Source: Agrocybe praecox
Taxonomy: Eukaryota; Basidiomycota; Agaricomycetes; Agaricales; Agrocybaceae
Length of the DNA stretch: 64,000 nt
NCBI GenBank assembly: GCA_964017145.1
Contig: OZ024848.1
Span: 1,624,501 to 1,688,500 of the forward strand
Direction: 5' to 3'
Under the pieces are notes generated by a model, which saw only the letters and a list, made by a program, of their open reading frames with translations, did no database searches and was not told the DNA's origin. Positions 1 to 13,430 of this stretch are shown here, piece after piece. Every line of letters starts with the position of its first letter. The stretch's first letter is position 1. A program made the position numbers and the translations under genes.

Positions 1-542
1 CGGTCATCGTGAACTTGATTCCCCTCACTTCCTTCCGAACTCCCCCTTTCCTGAAGGTCTCCGATTCTTCTACGGCTTGACATCGAAATATTCCTTTCAC
101 TCTTTTTAATCCCCCTAATTTTGGCCCTTCGGACCCTCGCTCCAGAACGCCTGACAGTGACACTTCCCTTCAATATTAAGCGAAGCGAATCATTCATTAG
201 AGCGCCTTTCCTTCGCATACGTCCAGTGATAGGGATAAAGTGACTTGATTGGGACATTTTAGTGGAGCTCTAACTCTTGCTACAAAAGACGCTGCGAGAG
301 GGAGAGTCGGTCAAGAATCGGTGCCACCTATCTTCTTCATCGCGTTCCCCCGCCTCCGGCCTCTCACTTTTGCGTCCTTGTTACGATGCCCATTATCTCA
401 TTGTCGCAATATCAATACCCATACCGACACTCGACATATTTCACTGGTCGAGATCCAATTTTCACCTCGGAGCTTCCTGTACGTCTCGTTGTATAGATTT
501 CGTCCGTCTTGGCAGTAATTCAACGGATTTCCACGACAGCCC
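1..542. other. Upstream stretch without a confident gene
   Basis: No convincing coding exon was found. Two overlapping 89-codon plus-strand frames at 249-546 look like chance openings in C/T-rich sequence. An in-frame TAA at 516-518 precedes the small ORF at 543, and a possible splice acceptor (ends CGACAG) lies just before it. This stretch is therefore either its 5' leader or the last intron of a gene beginning outside the window. Confidence 0.3.
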
Positions 543-767
543 ATGAACAGCACAGAGGACATCTTGCAGGACATATTCATGAGGGACCGCAATACCGTGT
601 TTATCGCAAAGCCCAGGAGAAGCGGCCTGAAGAGGGTGCTGCACTATCTCAGGGTAAGCGAACAGCCATTTTGACTAGCCTTTTATGAGTAAATAAATAA
701 TCCCACCATCATATAGGACTGGAAACATGACCTTTTCCCAAGATCCCTGCGCAGGGCGGTCTACTAG
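543..767 (+). CDS. Small spliced ORF (53 aa) or terminal exons of a gene starting upstream
   Basis: I do not recognise this protein. Exon 1 (543-653) opens with ATG and ends at an AGG|GTAAGC donor. The intron is 654-716 (63 bp, acceptor ATATAG) and exon 2 (717-767) keeps the same phase to a TAG stop. The product is basic and helical-looking, with several Arg/Lys near the end (tail SLRRAVY). The splice signals and kept frame support a real transcript. An in-frame TAA 25 bases upstream makes the ATG the first usable Met, but a CAG acceptor directly before it means these could equally be the last two exons of a larger gene. Confidence 0.4.
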
Positions 768-1561
768 CTTGAAAGGTCATGCATTCTCCTGTCCTCTAGG
801 CCCCCGCTTTTTCTTGATGTGTAGCGAAACCACACCCGTTCCGGACAACCACCAGAACATCGTTCGCCATCCCTGCTCATCCGCACCCACGTTCATTGAT
901 CAAAATCAAAATCAAACCTCCTCGCCTCTCACATTCATTTGCATGAAATCATTCTTTTAACTTTATTGTATATCTATGTACCAACCTTCGCCCTTCCTCC
1001 CTTGCCATTTTTCATCTTAATATTGCTCTAACTCAATCTGCTTTCAAGTTGACTCAATTCATCACAAATCATTTGTAACCATGGACAACAAAATTTATCA
1101 AATCCAGAACAGCAGTCGTAAAAATTGTCTTGGCTGTTTTTTACTTTTCTGTGTACAAATACCTGTAACTCTACAATTTTCAAGCATTTACGAGTTCGAT
1201 TAGATTACAGATACGTACGAGAGAAAATCTTTTGATTTTAAAGAAAAAGCATCGTGTCTATATAACTCTGTCGGGATTGATTAAGAAAGGAAGCATTCAA
1301 AGTTAAAGCAAGTCATAGCACTGGCGAGTAGGAGATAGATATAGATTATGTAGGCCAAAATTGAGAGAAGGGAATAACGATTCGATACTGGCGAATCTGT
1401 CGTCTGAATACACGGTATAAAGAAAAAGAATTCAAAGAGGAAGTAGAAATGAAAAGGAGATATCAAGCCAGAGTTGAAAGAGAAAGAGAAAGAGAACACA
1501 CGAAGAAGACATCCATCCGATATACATAGCATACAAATATATCAACGAAAACTGAGAAAAA
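768..1561. other. Intergenic region between convergent gene ends
   Basis: This holds the presumed 3' flanks of the small plus-strand ORF and of the minus-strand F-box gene ending at 1562. It is AT-rich with several polyadenylation-like AATAAA/ATTAAA variants. No gene or RNA gene was seen. Confidence 0.4.
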
Positions 1562-4435
1562 TCAGCCCAAGCTAGATTTTGCACTGAGCGGCAACAAACG
1601 AGGCCAATAACTCCTAGTCGTGTTCCAACTCAACAAGACTTGATCCATATCCGACCACCCGCCGTTATAAGAGACAGAAGAAGAATCGTGTCCAACATGC
1701 ACAGTCGTCGTAGTCGTAGGATAATACTTGGGGATCAGCCTCACCGCCTTCGTGACGGGGTGCCTCTCGATGCGACAGACCATGTCGAGCGTACGATCCA
1801 TGAGCGAGAACGATTCAAGGGTTGGGCAGTGTGCGGCAAAAGGTAGAGCCATCATGTGGCTGTCGAGGAAGTAGGGTACTTCGTCGTTCTTGGGGAATAT
1901 CTTGACTGCACTGGTGGCGGGCAGTGCATTATCAACATCACTATCTGTGGATGCAGCAGCGTCCACAACCGAAGACGACGCAGACGACGACGAGGCTGCC
2001 TGGAAATCAGTTTCAAAGGCCAACATCGCGACAGGCGTCGCATCCCAATACTCCGTCAAGAAATTCCAACAAAAATGTTTCAACTTCCTAAACCCTTTCA
2101 CATGCCTCGCATACTCCCAAGACGATCGTGGCCACAGAGCCAATTTGTTTGTATGTTGGTTCCGATTCTGTCTCCTGACCAGCGTCAACGCCACCAGGTG
2201 TGGATACTGCTGCGCAATCCCATCGAACAGCTCAAAACCTGCATCTGCAAGCCCTTCAAGGACAAGCACCTCCATCGGAGCGTGCTCTAGAGCAAGGAGC
2301 ACCGTCTCCATCATCTCGAAATCTGGAATGCCCCAGTCCATATGCAGCTTGAAGTGTGTCATATGCATCACTGCCTTTCGGTGGTTCCTCAGAAAATCCA
2401 TGAGTTCAACGAGATCTCCCCAGTCAATGTTATCCACCGACAGCCTCTCCATGTGATCCATACGACATCTTGACCAGAAGGCGCTCGCCGCGTCTGTGGG
2501 TCCATGAGTATGGGTTGTTGTCGTAGGATGTATCGTAGGCGTTGGTATCCCCATCCCTGCGCTAACACCTGGACCCGCTGTAGCCGGGGGACCAGTGCCC
2601 ACACCGAACTGTACCACAGACAAAGTGCGCACATGCGGGCATAGCAAGAGACTATACCATTGACTATGTGTCTCCGGGAAGCTCGAGTCCATGTATATCC
2701 GTAAATTCGACACCTGGGGGAACATGAATGCAGGGTCTGCCTCTAACTTCCTCCTCACTGTCCTCGGGATATGGCACAGATGCAGCTCCAGAGTATGCAG
2801 CGTCGGAACTTCTGCAATCCTCCTAACGAGCTCCCAGTTAATTTCAAGATTGCACAGCACAAGCGTGTTCAGGCTCCCAGAGGCAATCTTGAGCACGGAC
2901 CCAAAGATCTGCGTGACAGATCGATAAAATTCCATCCCAAGCATAAAAGGATTATTCTCATTCGACGGTGCGGCTCTGCGGCTGGCCCACCACTCATCCG
3001 TCAAAACAAGCCTCTGCATCCGCCCGGAGATATGAGGGTTGCTGAGCAGGAACTGTGCGTTCTTTTCGAGCTCCTGCCTGCAGTAATGCGCCAATGTGGG
3101 CAAGTCGATTCCAGAATATTCCACGTTGAATGGACTGATGTGTGGTGGGACGTGCAGTTTCATATGCCATGTCTGATAACGAAAGACAGTGAGAAATACA
3201 ATATGAGTGACACTTGCGCGTGTACTTACCCTGAAGATCTGTCTCTGTCCCACGTCGTTCAACCTCCTGCAGGTCATTGACAGTGCCTTGGCTTGTTCCA
3301 TCGAAGCCAACCAGAATATGTTATCCAGGACCTCGTTAGGTAGATGCCACAGGTCCAAAGTTTGGAAGACCGGCGTAGGGTTTTGCTTCACTGCCCGAAG
3401 CACACGTTCTGTAAGAACATGGTTAATGAACGTGCATTCATTTTTTCATTCGTCCTTGGCCCCGGAAGGAAGAAGATGAACGAAGAAAGCAAAAGGATGT
3501 AGACTTACGTGTGTATTTGAGTATCTGACTGTACGTGGTCGTCTCTGGAAGACGCCACTTCATTTGGAACCGCCGCCACCGGTCTGAGTTGAACATGATA
3601 CAGTATTTATTCTCTTTCGTGTGAGATGAGTGGCCTAAGAAAAGAGTTGGGACGGACACGAACATTAGCAAGGATTCACCTGACAGCTCACGCGCGTGGC
3701 GCAACATACCTTGGATTCTGGAAGTGGAATGAGAATCATTTTGGACTTCACCCGCACGCAATTCGAATTCCGTTCCAAGTCCAACAAAGTTGCAAAGGAA
3801 CCTGCTCCATTGGGTTTGCAGAGTGAAATACCTCTAGAACGTTGAAGAACGTGAATATATGCACATATATTGAATTAATTATGCGTTCGCTTACCTCCGG
3901 ATGACGTCCAGACAAGTCGAGATATCCCTATAAATATAAAAGCCGTAATGATGAGAATTGAAGACCGAAGGAGAGAACTCGAGCTTGAAGGATATACGCA
4001 TACCTTGTGAAACCCTCTGATAGAATCGAAAAGGCGAAGGAGGTGGTATATCGTCCGACGTCGTTCCTCTGAACCCGAACCCGACGGCGGATATGCCTGA
4101 GCCCCGTCCAACACCACGTCTACATCCATACCAGCGGGTGGCTTGGAGATAGTGCTTGCATTCTGGTATGCCTCCGAAGACGAGCAACAGGGATCAGAGG
4201 AAGCGGGTGTAAAGTACAACTCCTCGTCCAGCAAGATCCGCTCATAATACTCTTCCTCGTCGTATATGGAGATAAACAGGTTACTCGAACCCAGAGCATG
4301 CCCGCCCGGGTAGCTGTACGTCGGCGTCGAAGTTGAGGGTGATGTGGCGCCTGCGTTCGAAATTGCCGGACTGCTTTGGTGCACAGCGTCCTCTTCCGTC
4401 GTCATTGGGTAGTCCTGTTCCAATACCAACGCCAT
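1562..4435 (-). CDS. F-box domain protein, 834 aa, six exons
   Basis: Probable substrate adaptor of an SCF (Skp1-Cul1-F-box) ubiquitin ligase. Exons on the minus strand are 4435-4004, 3927-3895,3833-3710, 3634-3509, 3408-3230 and 3172-1562, and all phases join. Introns are 57-100 bp with GT..AG ends. The F-box (LPNEVLDNIF ... MTCRRLNDV) lies near residues 260-298. It is preceded by a basic helical stretch ending RVLRAVKQNP that I associate with a large basidiomycete F-box family. The first 144 residues are acidic, Ser/Pro-rich and look disordered. The C-terminal half has irregular leucine-rich segments, e.g. LNTLVLCNLEINWELV. The start at 4435 (ACAATGGCG) was chosen over in-frame Met codons up to 4825, because the sequence before it reads like leader. 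The last intron is a multiple of three, so the ORF reads through it. Target unknown. Confidence 0.78.
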
Positions 4436-5277
4436 TGTATTTGTATTGAAGGTGTACGAATACCTTGCTTGGTTTGATAGTAGATGGCGGTAAGTTCGAT
4501 AGCAATGAAAATTTTCTGGATCCACACTAGACCGTCGCGTCGTAGGAATAGAAAAGAGCCTGAAACTTGGACCGTTCGTTTGCCTTAATGGCGGCGAGTA
4601 CCCAAATGGTTCCCAGTCCGGGTCCGCTGGATAAATATGAAGCTGAGTATAGGGTCGTCTGGTTGATCTCGAACTCTTTAAGTAGTAGACCCCTGGCATA
4701 TGCGTGCCTCGTGCTACGCTAGACCTGTAATAGCATTGGGAAGCATCGACATCTTTGATGATCTTCGAGTAGACGGGGTGTATACATATGTAAATGCTGT
4801 TTAGACTTCCTTCAATCAGCATCAACTCCCAGGATCGGTACGGCCCTCAGTCAATGCAGGATAATCCCCATCGAGTCCTGGTTCGCGTATCATTTTCGAG
4901 TCTGGACGATTGTGTCGTTTATATTCTTCTGAGTGGAGCCATGAATGGATGGACATTCAAAAAACAACTGTTGTACAAGTCGTCGACAACGACGACGATG
5001 GTCATAGCTAACAGGGTGGGATTAACCAGGAAATGGCTCACATGTATGCGTTTACACTATTCTGATGCCGCCCGCGGCAAAAAACGGATTTTCCCATCCC
5101 CTCACCGAAAGGGGAGAATGACATCAACAGAATGGAGAGCACACTGATGAAGTGACGAAAAATATAAGTAATCTAACTCTTGATCTCTTACTTTTAGCAT
5201 CCTAAAAGTCTGCTCATAGAAATTGGTATACGTGTTCTACTAGGGTACCTGGCACCTGGACAGACCTAAGCCGACTC
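4436..5277. promoter_or_regulatory. Divergent intergenic region (F-box gene / FAD oxidoreductase gene)
   Basis: About 840 bp separate the starts of two divergent genes, so both promoters must lie here. An open frame extends the F-box gene upstream to 4825, but its composition suggests leader. No specific operator motif was recognised. Confidence 0.45.
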
Positions 5278-6530
5278 ATGACTAGTACCAACATCACGCG
5301 CGAAATCGTCATAATAGGAGGTGGGATCATAGGATGTACGACGGCGTACTACCTCACCCAACATAAAGATGCCACCAAGATTACCCTAATTGAGGCATCT
5401 GCACACGGCCCAGCCCAAGGTGCATCTGGAAAAGCCGGGGGGCTTGTAGCGCGGTGGGCATATCCTAAAGAAATCGTAGATGTCTCGTTCGACGAGCATG
5501 TCAAGCTCGCTGAACAGCACGGAGGAAAAGAACACTGGGGGTGGCGGTACGTTAACTGCGGTAGCTGGGAAGGACGAAGTCGCGCTCCCATTCCAAATGA
5601 ATCTGGGTCAGGAAATAAAAGTCTGGAGAAAGAGCTCGGGCTTCCTGGAGCTCAGAAACCTCTCAAAGGAAGTTCGAGGACAAAAGATACTGGCCTACCG
5701 GACGACCTCACATGGGTGGAAGAATCTTTGACAGACTCATACTCTGCCATGGCTCGAAAGGGCGATACAGCCCAAGTTCATCCATACGAATTCACAACGA
5801 GCATGTTCGAACTTGCCAAAGCTTCCGGGCTGACCTACATTCACGGCCGAGTGACTTCCATCGTTCGCTCAGGCGGGAAAGTGACCGGGGTCGAATACAT
5901 CGACCCAACCACCTCCACCACGAAGAAAATTAGCGCAACAGATGTCCTCCTCTGCGCAGGCGCATGGTCGCCGCAAGTCCTCTCCCAATTGCCTATATCA
6001 GCTACGCGCGCACACAGCATCGTCATCCGGCCCAACCCAACCACATACACTGTTGCACCATATGTTTTGTTCACCGAAATCTCGGACCTATCATTGAAAG
6101 CCCACTCATCACCAGAAATATACGCTCGTCCGAACAACGTGATATACGCTTGTGGGCCAGGGGACGATTGTCCTTTGCCAGTGACTGTAGACGACGTTGT
6201 TGTCGATTCTGAAGCATGCGAGGTTCTTCACAAACAAGTATCGAGCATTACGAACGTGGAACTTCGAGAAGGAACAGTAGAAGCACGTCAAGCGTGCTAC
6301 TTGCCCAGCGTTAATAATGGCCATGGAGGACCGATTGTTGGTGAGGCGAGCATGATTGCAAAAGGGTTGTATATTGGGACTGGACATACTTGCTGGGTTG
6401 GTTCTCTCTATCGTTTTCTCAATCCGTGTGGGTGCTGACATTGAAATAGGGCATCTCGAATGCACCAGGGACTGCACGAGCGTTAACTGAGCTCATCATG
6501 GAGACAAATGTGCCAATCTCAAAAAGTTAA
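5278..6530 (+). CDS. FAD-dependent oxidoreductase, DAO family, 399 aa
   Basis: The N-terminus (REIVIIGGGIIGCTTAYYL) is a classic Rossmann dinucleotide-binding motif GxGxxG followed by the acidic IEAS strand end, as in D-amino-acid-oxidase-like flavoproteins. The region ASGKAGGLVARWAYP fits the FAD pyrophosphate-binding segment, and the C-terminus GHTCWGISNAPGT is the conserved FAD-contacting end. That end is reached by splicing a 53 bp intron (6397-6449, donor GTTGGT, acceptor AAATAG); without it the frame stops at 6438. Exon 2 (6450-6530) adds 26 residues. The length fits the single-domain group that includes the yeast Tda3-like proteins. The amine or amino-acid substrate cannot be read from the sequence. 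No signal peptide is seen, so the protein is probably cytosolic or peripheral. Confidence 0.8.
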
Positions 6531-8604
6531 GTCCTTCCGCAATTTTGTAGTAAGTAGTAAACAGTTGGGAGCTATAAATTATCACATAACTATCGCGCGT
6601 CCATGTTGTATTATAATGCGTTGAAGTCGAAGTCGACTTTTCTTCTGTAAAATTCATCTCAGAAGCTTAGCGCGAGATATACGGGCGTGTACAAATGTCG
6701 TAAAGTCCAGCCATTAATGCTACTCAGGGAACAAAGAAAGGGTGGACTCCCAACCGTGTATGAATCTACTCTCGGGAGGGGATGATACTAGGCCCTAGCA
6801 GAAATACACACATCCAAGATCCCTTAGATTGTACGTCGCAGACGCACGCGGCTAGATATCTCGACGTGCCACGAATTATAGGTGTCTTTCCTATTTAAGT
6901 AATTATTACCATAAGGATCAAAATCAAAATCTACTCATTCAGGAAAGTGATCCCACCACACGAGCTTATTTAATCACATAAAAGCACGCTTTTGTCCTTT
7001 CTACTAAATAATGAGATTGTGTCGCACTGATGAAACATGCAACGGAAAAAATGCATGTCCTGACATTGGCATACCACTTAAGTTCGGGTTTCGACCGGAA
7101 ATTAAAGAAACGATTTAGGTGACGTCGCGCGCCGGGGTGATGTCATTTCTTCATTTCTCGTCTAACATGTATCATATGCACACAAATATCCACAGCAAAA
7201 GTATATGTAAATTAAGAAAAAAATAACAACAACAGACCCACGTTAATATCCGCGGGATACTATCCGTTTGTAACCATCTAAGTACTTTGCACGCCGCGTC
7301 GGGCTCCGTCGGCGGCGTTTGCTTCAACGTCCCATTGCAATCGCAAGTACACACCGGCGTCCGAGTCAAACTAACGCATCGGCGTATATACAAGTCCTCC
7401 GAGTCGTTACGCGTTACGGTTCAGGCGCGTACCGTAAGTGACAATGTACCTGTACCTCATAACGACGGAATCCGTTTCACAAGGTTTTGAAATTTGCACA
7501 CGGTGTACATAAAGTACTAACATACAGACATAAGGAGAAATGTACGGAAGTCGGCAGCGATTACTACATAATTAGATTTAGTAGATATAGTAGTAACAAT
7601 ATCCCAAAACAAGGAATATACCAAACGGAGACTCGGGGCTGGAGAAGGCATAGGTATCCATCATACTTAGCACTGAGAGTACATATTATGTGCGTTCACA
7701 AGTAGGCCCCACCGACTCATCGTCACCGCCGACGCAGCTTGGCTTTCACGATGCTCCAAATTTCTGTATGTATCATAGGCAGTAGGCGAATAGTAAGTAG
7801 ATAAGTAAGCAAGTATGAGTAAATTAGCCAATCGTCCTAATAAATAAATAAAAAGGGCAGAAGGAGAGGAATGTCCGTCCAAGTCCATGATCAGGATGCC
7901 TCGAAACTTGAAAGGGAAATTAACCAAGAGCACAACAAAAAGGCAAAGAAAAGGGGGGGACAAAAAGGATTGGGTATAAGTTAGGAATCTAGATTATCTA
8001 AATACCACAAGGAATAAAAACATTCGTGAACAAGCAACCAAGAAAGAAAGAAAGACGAACTAGAACTAGAAATATTGATTATAGCGACCAAAAAGAGAGT
8101 ATACGAGGACCAAGTATGCAGTAGTATGTAAATAAGTAGGTAAATAGGCAAGTAAGTATATCAGTAAGTAAGTAGCAGTAATATTAGAAAACAACAGCGT
8201 CCGTATGCTTTGTTCGACGTTCGGCGTTTAGTTTCGTTCTACATTCGTAAAGAAAGAAAGTCCAAAAGGTTCGTTTTCGTTTTTCGTTGGGTTGTGCTTC
8301 GTCTCGGAGTCGTAGGGGAATCATATGTAGATCAAGAGAAAAAATCAAGATGAATGAATGAGAGCAAGATAGGGATAGATGAAATTGGAATCAGAACATG
8401 ATCTCCGGCGAGAAGGAGGGTCCTTCCTGAGGGCTGAGCCTGAGGTTGTTCAGCGCTCAACGCTGTCTTGAAGAATGTAGAGGGACGTAGTTGTCCAAAT
8501 AATTCCGTCCAAGATATCCGCGAGTCCAGGTTAAATTCGACGTCGGTCAGTCGCACGCATCGTACGAAGAGCGAAAATAAAAGTGCATCCAGAAGGAAAA
8601 GGCA
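6531..8604. other. Gene-poor intergenic region, 2.1 kb
   Basis: No supported coding exon. It contains A/T-rich runs and short simple repeats around 7780-7850 and 8100-8175, where GTAAGTA/AAGTAAGTA-like words recur. It is presumably the 3' flank of the oxidoreductase gene and of the minus-strand Clp1-like gene ending at 8605. Confidence 0.4.
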
Positions 8605-9906
8605 CTAATAATGTCTCCCAGACCCCGACCCATGTCCCCCGCCACCACCGACACCATTACCCAAATGAGCGCCCGCCCTCCTCAACTTACGCGCTTCGGC
8701 ACTGATATTCCACGCAGTCTGCACGACCCCAAGGACTCTCGCATCCTCCTTTTCTCTCCTCTTCCTATCCCTCGCGTTCGCAGCAGCAGAAGCAGAAGCA
8801 CCACCCGCACCATACACAGGGACCTCCCTTCGGCGCTTACTCCTGTTCAAGTTCCTCCCCCCAGCTCCAAACCCAAACTTGAGCACATTCTTCCACATGC
8901 CCTGATTGTGCCTATACACCCCATCGAACACGCTCTCCCGCATGCGCGCGAGGATCATCGCCATCTCCGCTGCGTTCGGGAACTCCTCCACCACCGACAC
9001 GGGCAGCAGCGACCACGCGAGCAGGTTCGTGTTGCGCTCCAGGCCCATGCCGTATAAGAGCAGCAGGGGGAGCGAGCGCACGTGTGGGACTTGCATTGGG
9101 ATTACGGGGAGGGTGACCATGAGTGTTGGTGTTGATTGCGCTGGCGTCGGTGAGGGATGTGATGGGTTTGGGGTGCTTGTGTAGACTATGTGTGGACGGG
9201 GGAGGGCGGAGGGATGTGTGCCTCCGATGTGGTAGATATGTGAAGATGAAGAGGTGGAGGACGAAGAAGAGGACGAAAGAGCTAGCGATCGCGTCTGGTC
9301 ATCATCATCCTCGCCCTCCTCATCGTCTTCATCGTCTTCTTCGTTATCGTCTTCGTCGTCTGCACCCCCATCTGGCTGATCCAAATTCAACTTGAACCCT
9401 CTCTCGAACAACACCCTATCGATTGGAAGCATCAAGATCGCGCGCTGCATAGTCCTTCCTTCTGCACTATCGACATCACCATCCGCCTGATACACCCCAA
9501 GCAGATGCGTAGGCATCCGCCCTTCGCGCGATACGCGCATGTCGAACGTGGTCGCCAGTGCCAGTTCCGCAAGCGTCGCGGGCGATGGCGTCAATTTGAG
9601 GCTGAAGTACCCATACAGCGCTCTGTTCCGTCCGGGGTTTTGGTTAGGTCGTGGTCATGGTTTGGGTAAAAGCAAGGCACGACATAAACGCGTGTAACAT
9701 AGGCGAGAGCAGCGCGAAGCACCGAGTCCGATGGGTTGATGAACGAGACGCGACGCGATATGATACGATCAGAAATGATATTGGGGGAAAGAAAGAAAGA
9801 GACACGATCAACAAAATAAGACAAAGTAAGAAGAATCCACGACTCACTCTAACGGATCCTCCGTAACCTCCAATAACGACCTCGCAGGTCCTGATCCTGA
9901 CGACAT
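8605..9906 (-). CDS. Clp1 (clampless1)-like protein, 358 aa
   Basis: Exon 1 is 9906-9848 (ATG, begins MSSGSGPARSLLEVTEDP) and exon 2 is 9622-8605. The intron 9623-9847 is long (225 bp), but the first AG after the donor region is exactly the acceptor giving an open joined frame, which supports it. Landmarks are an early LLGVYQADGD/ILMLPIDRVLFERG segment, then an acidic Asp/Glu run and Ser run (about residues 120-160). These are followed by LPVIPMQVPHV..LPLLLLYGMGLE, a LLP motif, EEFPNAAEMA, and NQGMWKNVLKFG..VLGVVQTAWNI. This order matches what I recall of Clp1-like proteins, which in Coprinopsis are needed for clamp cells and dikaryon development. The tail is basic and Gly-rich. Family assignment is from memory of motifs; the gene model is firmer than the name. 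Confidence 0.6.
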
Positions 9907-12900
9907 GGCTATCCGTTATCAAGCTTGGTCCCTCTGTTGTCTGTTAAAATGCTGATCCCCTTTCCCTATAACCCGAAAAATCTCCTAAATCCGAATGAAA
10001 TTCTAATGAACCTTCGATGTGCGCTGGCTATGTAGTGGGTGGGCACTGGGCAGGAGAAGTGGCCTATATGCGCTGAAGGGTGATTATAACGGATACAATG
10101 ACAATAAATGCAGTGAATGCCAATGATAGGCGACTTGAGATCGATTCCCGGCTATCCAGATAGATAGATATCGTTTATCGATTACTGAGGCGATGCGCTT
10201 GGAGGAGGAGGATATGAGCCCACCGCTCAGGGGAATCTGGAAGGGAAAAGAACGGAAACGGGCGAGAATCTGGAATCGTTTACGTGTAAGTAAACTACGC
10301 GGCGGGTGCATGGATGTCTCCGCATCGTCACTCACTCGTGATTTTATTCTCTGCTCTGCTAGCTGCGTGTTCGTGTCCTTGTGAGCCTTCGACTCTGAAC
10401 GCCGGAAACGCGTCTATCCAAGCTTCGAGATCCCCAGTGCCTTGTTTTCTAGACTCTCGAACCTGTGAAAGAGATCTAACCGAGCAGTAACCGTCGTGGC
10501 TGAGAGGGAGGGCGGGGCTAAGAAGAACGGAACCTCGTCAGTACAAAAAAAATTCCAGCGCATATAAATAAAAAGTAAAGAGTTATTTCGAAGGCCGAGC
10601 GGACTTTTGGTAACGTACTCAAGTACTTACCCAACAATGGGCTGTCAGTTGTCAACGCCAATGTCACTGAGACACCCACAGTCCCCGAGCCGTCGTCGGA
10701 GTCAAATGTTACTCTATGTATATATTTACAATTTATATGCAAAAAACAGGGCCCTTATTGGTAGGACGTCATGCTGACGTTTTTTTACGGAATCTGGGCG
10801 CGGTATATATTCATCGGCTATGTATGCAGGAACGCTGCGTGGACTCTCGTCCCTGTTCCAGGCCTGCTCACCAACGGATAATCATATTTTAGATAAATCA
10901 TCCAAGTTCGAGCGCCTCTCGGTTCAGTTGGATTGAGTCCATCGAAATCTCAGTTCAAGTTACCCATGGACCCCATAATCAAAAGAAAAAGCAAGGATTG
11001 TCCATCACACCCTGATGAACAGATACTGTAGTCACTCGATGATCAGCCAGACGTCCGTCACCTAGTACCTACCTCACCTCACCTCAGTTCGAAGATCACA
11101 ATCATCATTCAAACATACGCAGCAGCATCCATCACAAGATATTAGCAGTCTCTCGGAATTCTGCTACTTATATATAAAACACACCCACTCTAACTTCAAC
11201 ATCGCAACATCGCAACACCAGTTACATCTCATGGGCGCCTATCAATTCAATCTAGGAGAACTCACTAGCTCTCCTAGCTAGCTCCTACTTATCCTATCTC
11301 GTCTCGTCTCATCCCATCATCAACACCATCATCATTACTTAGCGCGAATCATTCGATCATCTTCCAACAAAAGGGAAATCTAAATTAAACCTCGATCATG
11401 ATCATGAAGAGTGATATGGCATGATGGTACTTATGTGTGATGCAGGATGTGAATACATACCTACTATTACGTGCCGTAAGATGGATCATCATTAAACATC
11501 ATTAAGACGACAATAATATTTAGAAGATCAGCTATCAGCTATCAGCTATGCGCTCTGCAAGTCGAACTGGATACAATCAAATTCAGAGAAAGACATTCGC
11601 GTACTAGTACTGAGCCGCTGATACCTGGCACATAAAGAGCCTGCAGTACGTACTGTACAGCCATCTTTACGATTATCAGCCAATTAAACACCTTACAGCG
11701 TCCCCGTAGATCACCGACTCGTCATTTCCCTAGTAGTAGCTAGTACATACATGCATACGTACAAGAATAAAGAACACCCCGAGTCAGTGCCACCACAATC
11801 CACTCCGAGCAGCGGCGCCTGGGCGCCTAATATATACATCCGCCCCATCATCTCGCCACCGTATCACTCCCAGACGCGCATTACTTCCCTGATCCTTCCA
11901 TCATCCTTCCATCTCTCCACCCCATTTGATAAAATACCTACCGAACAAATTATATATGTAGACTCACATGGCACCCCAAATACTCCTCGACACATACTAT
12001 GATCATTGATCCTGATGTCAAGGATGATTCAAATACAAGTATAGCTACTAGCCTATAGATTTGCTCATAATAGATTATATTGAAGGTTCAAAGGTCAAAA
12101 ATAACGCACCCGGCGCCAGCACTTGGGGTTCGTTTCATCGAGACAAAATACCGGGAATGTGGCACCATGATCATACAGTGCTTCGATCCTAAAACCTTCC
12201 TAACACCTGGCCATCCGCCGAACTTAAAAGAAAACAAAAATACAACACCCACACTTACCGAGTTGAGAAATCAATAGTCTCTGTCAGATATTTTGCACGG
12301 TTGATAATATGATGGAAAACATAAGACCGGATGGCAAAAGGTGAAAGAACAAGGTCGCAACCTAATACCCACAAACCATGAACCAAAAAGAAGAGGTCCT
12401 CCCTGGCTGATTAGTTTCGTATCACCAACCGTACAGCCCGATTGTCTGTCAACGTAGTTTCCGTATACCACTCCGCCCGAGGAGGGATTGTAGGGCCTGA
12501 CCAGGAATCGATATCGCTAGATAAGCGAGTCCACGCACTGCGATGGTTATTTCCGTTAAGCCAAGCCCCGGTGATTGGTTTAGACGTTACCTTGTCCTCG
12601 TACCTACGTTGGCGAGCCTTTGGACTTAAGGGGAAAAACGGTGTACATCGTTTCTTTCAATTGTCTACACGGCACATTCAATCCTACACATAAAATTCCT
12701 TTGCTGACAGCAGGGCAACGTTACAAGTCCAAATAGAAATTCAATTTAATTGCGTTATAACAATAAAGCTCAATCACACTTCGCGGTAGTTTAGGTAAAG
12801 TTATTTCTCTTTTTATTGATGTTTATTTAAGAGAATAAAATACAACAAGAATCAAGTTGTTAAATTGTACAACAAATCTATTTATCTATGAATATGTAGG

Positions 12901-12959
12901 GGTATATAATTAAGTATAATTGTTTGTTGGGAGGATAGCGGCAATGACATAGCAAGAGA
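9907..12959. other. Long gene-free region upstream of the Clp1-like gene
   Basis: About 3 kb with no convincing exon on either strand. It carries short simple repeats: three overlapping ATCAGCT units near 11529-11550, a TCACC/CACCTCA run near 11075, and CATCATTAAA pairs near 11490. There is no box A/box B pair for a tRNA. It may hold long regulatory sequence or an unspliced non-coding transcript, neither of which can be shown here. Confidence 0.35.
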
Positions 12960-13430
12960 GCATGGATAGGATGGTGAGAGCATAGGAACAGCGAGGATAG
13001 CTAAGAAAGCAATGTAAATGATAACAGATGGATAGCGATGCGACGACGACGAAAGCGAGGTGCAAAATGGGGAGAGCGATGCGACGGCGAAAGCGACGAA
13101 AGCAAGGGGGATAACGATGCGACGACGAAAGCGAGGAAAGTAAGGGGATAGCGATGCGACGACGGTGAAAGCGAGGTGGAGAGCGATAACGAGGTAGAAA
13201 GCAAAAAAGCGGGGGAGAGCGGTGAAAGCGAGGGCGAAAACAATGCAAAGCAGAGCAAGATAAAAGCAAAGCAATGAACGACGGGGAAAGCAATGAAAGC
13301 AATACCAGTACGAAGAAAGCAAGGAAAACAATGCAACGGTGACAAAAGCAACGAAAGCAAAGCGGTGCAACGATAAGGAAAGCGGAAAAGCAAGAACAGA
13401 GCTATACTAAAATTACAAAAGAAGATCGTT
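12960..13430. repeat. Purine-rich imperfect tandem repeat (GCGATGCGACGACG / GAAAGCGAGG words)
   Basis: On the plus strand this segment is built from recurring words such as AGCGATGCGACGACG, GAAAGCGAGG and AAAGCAA with few pyrimidine runs. All three minus frames stay open because the repeat lacks the complementary stop words, giving Ser/Pro/Leu/Arg-rich pseudo-proteins of 130-162 codons. The unit length is irregular. It lies just beyond the 3' end of the Clp1-like gene ending at 13604. Confidence 0.75.
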
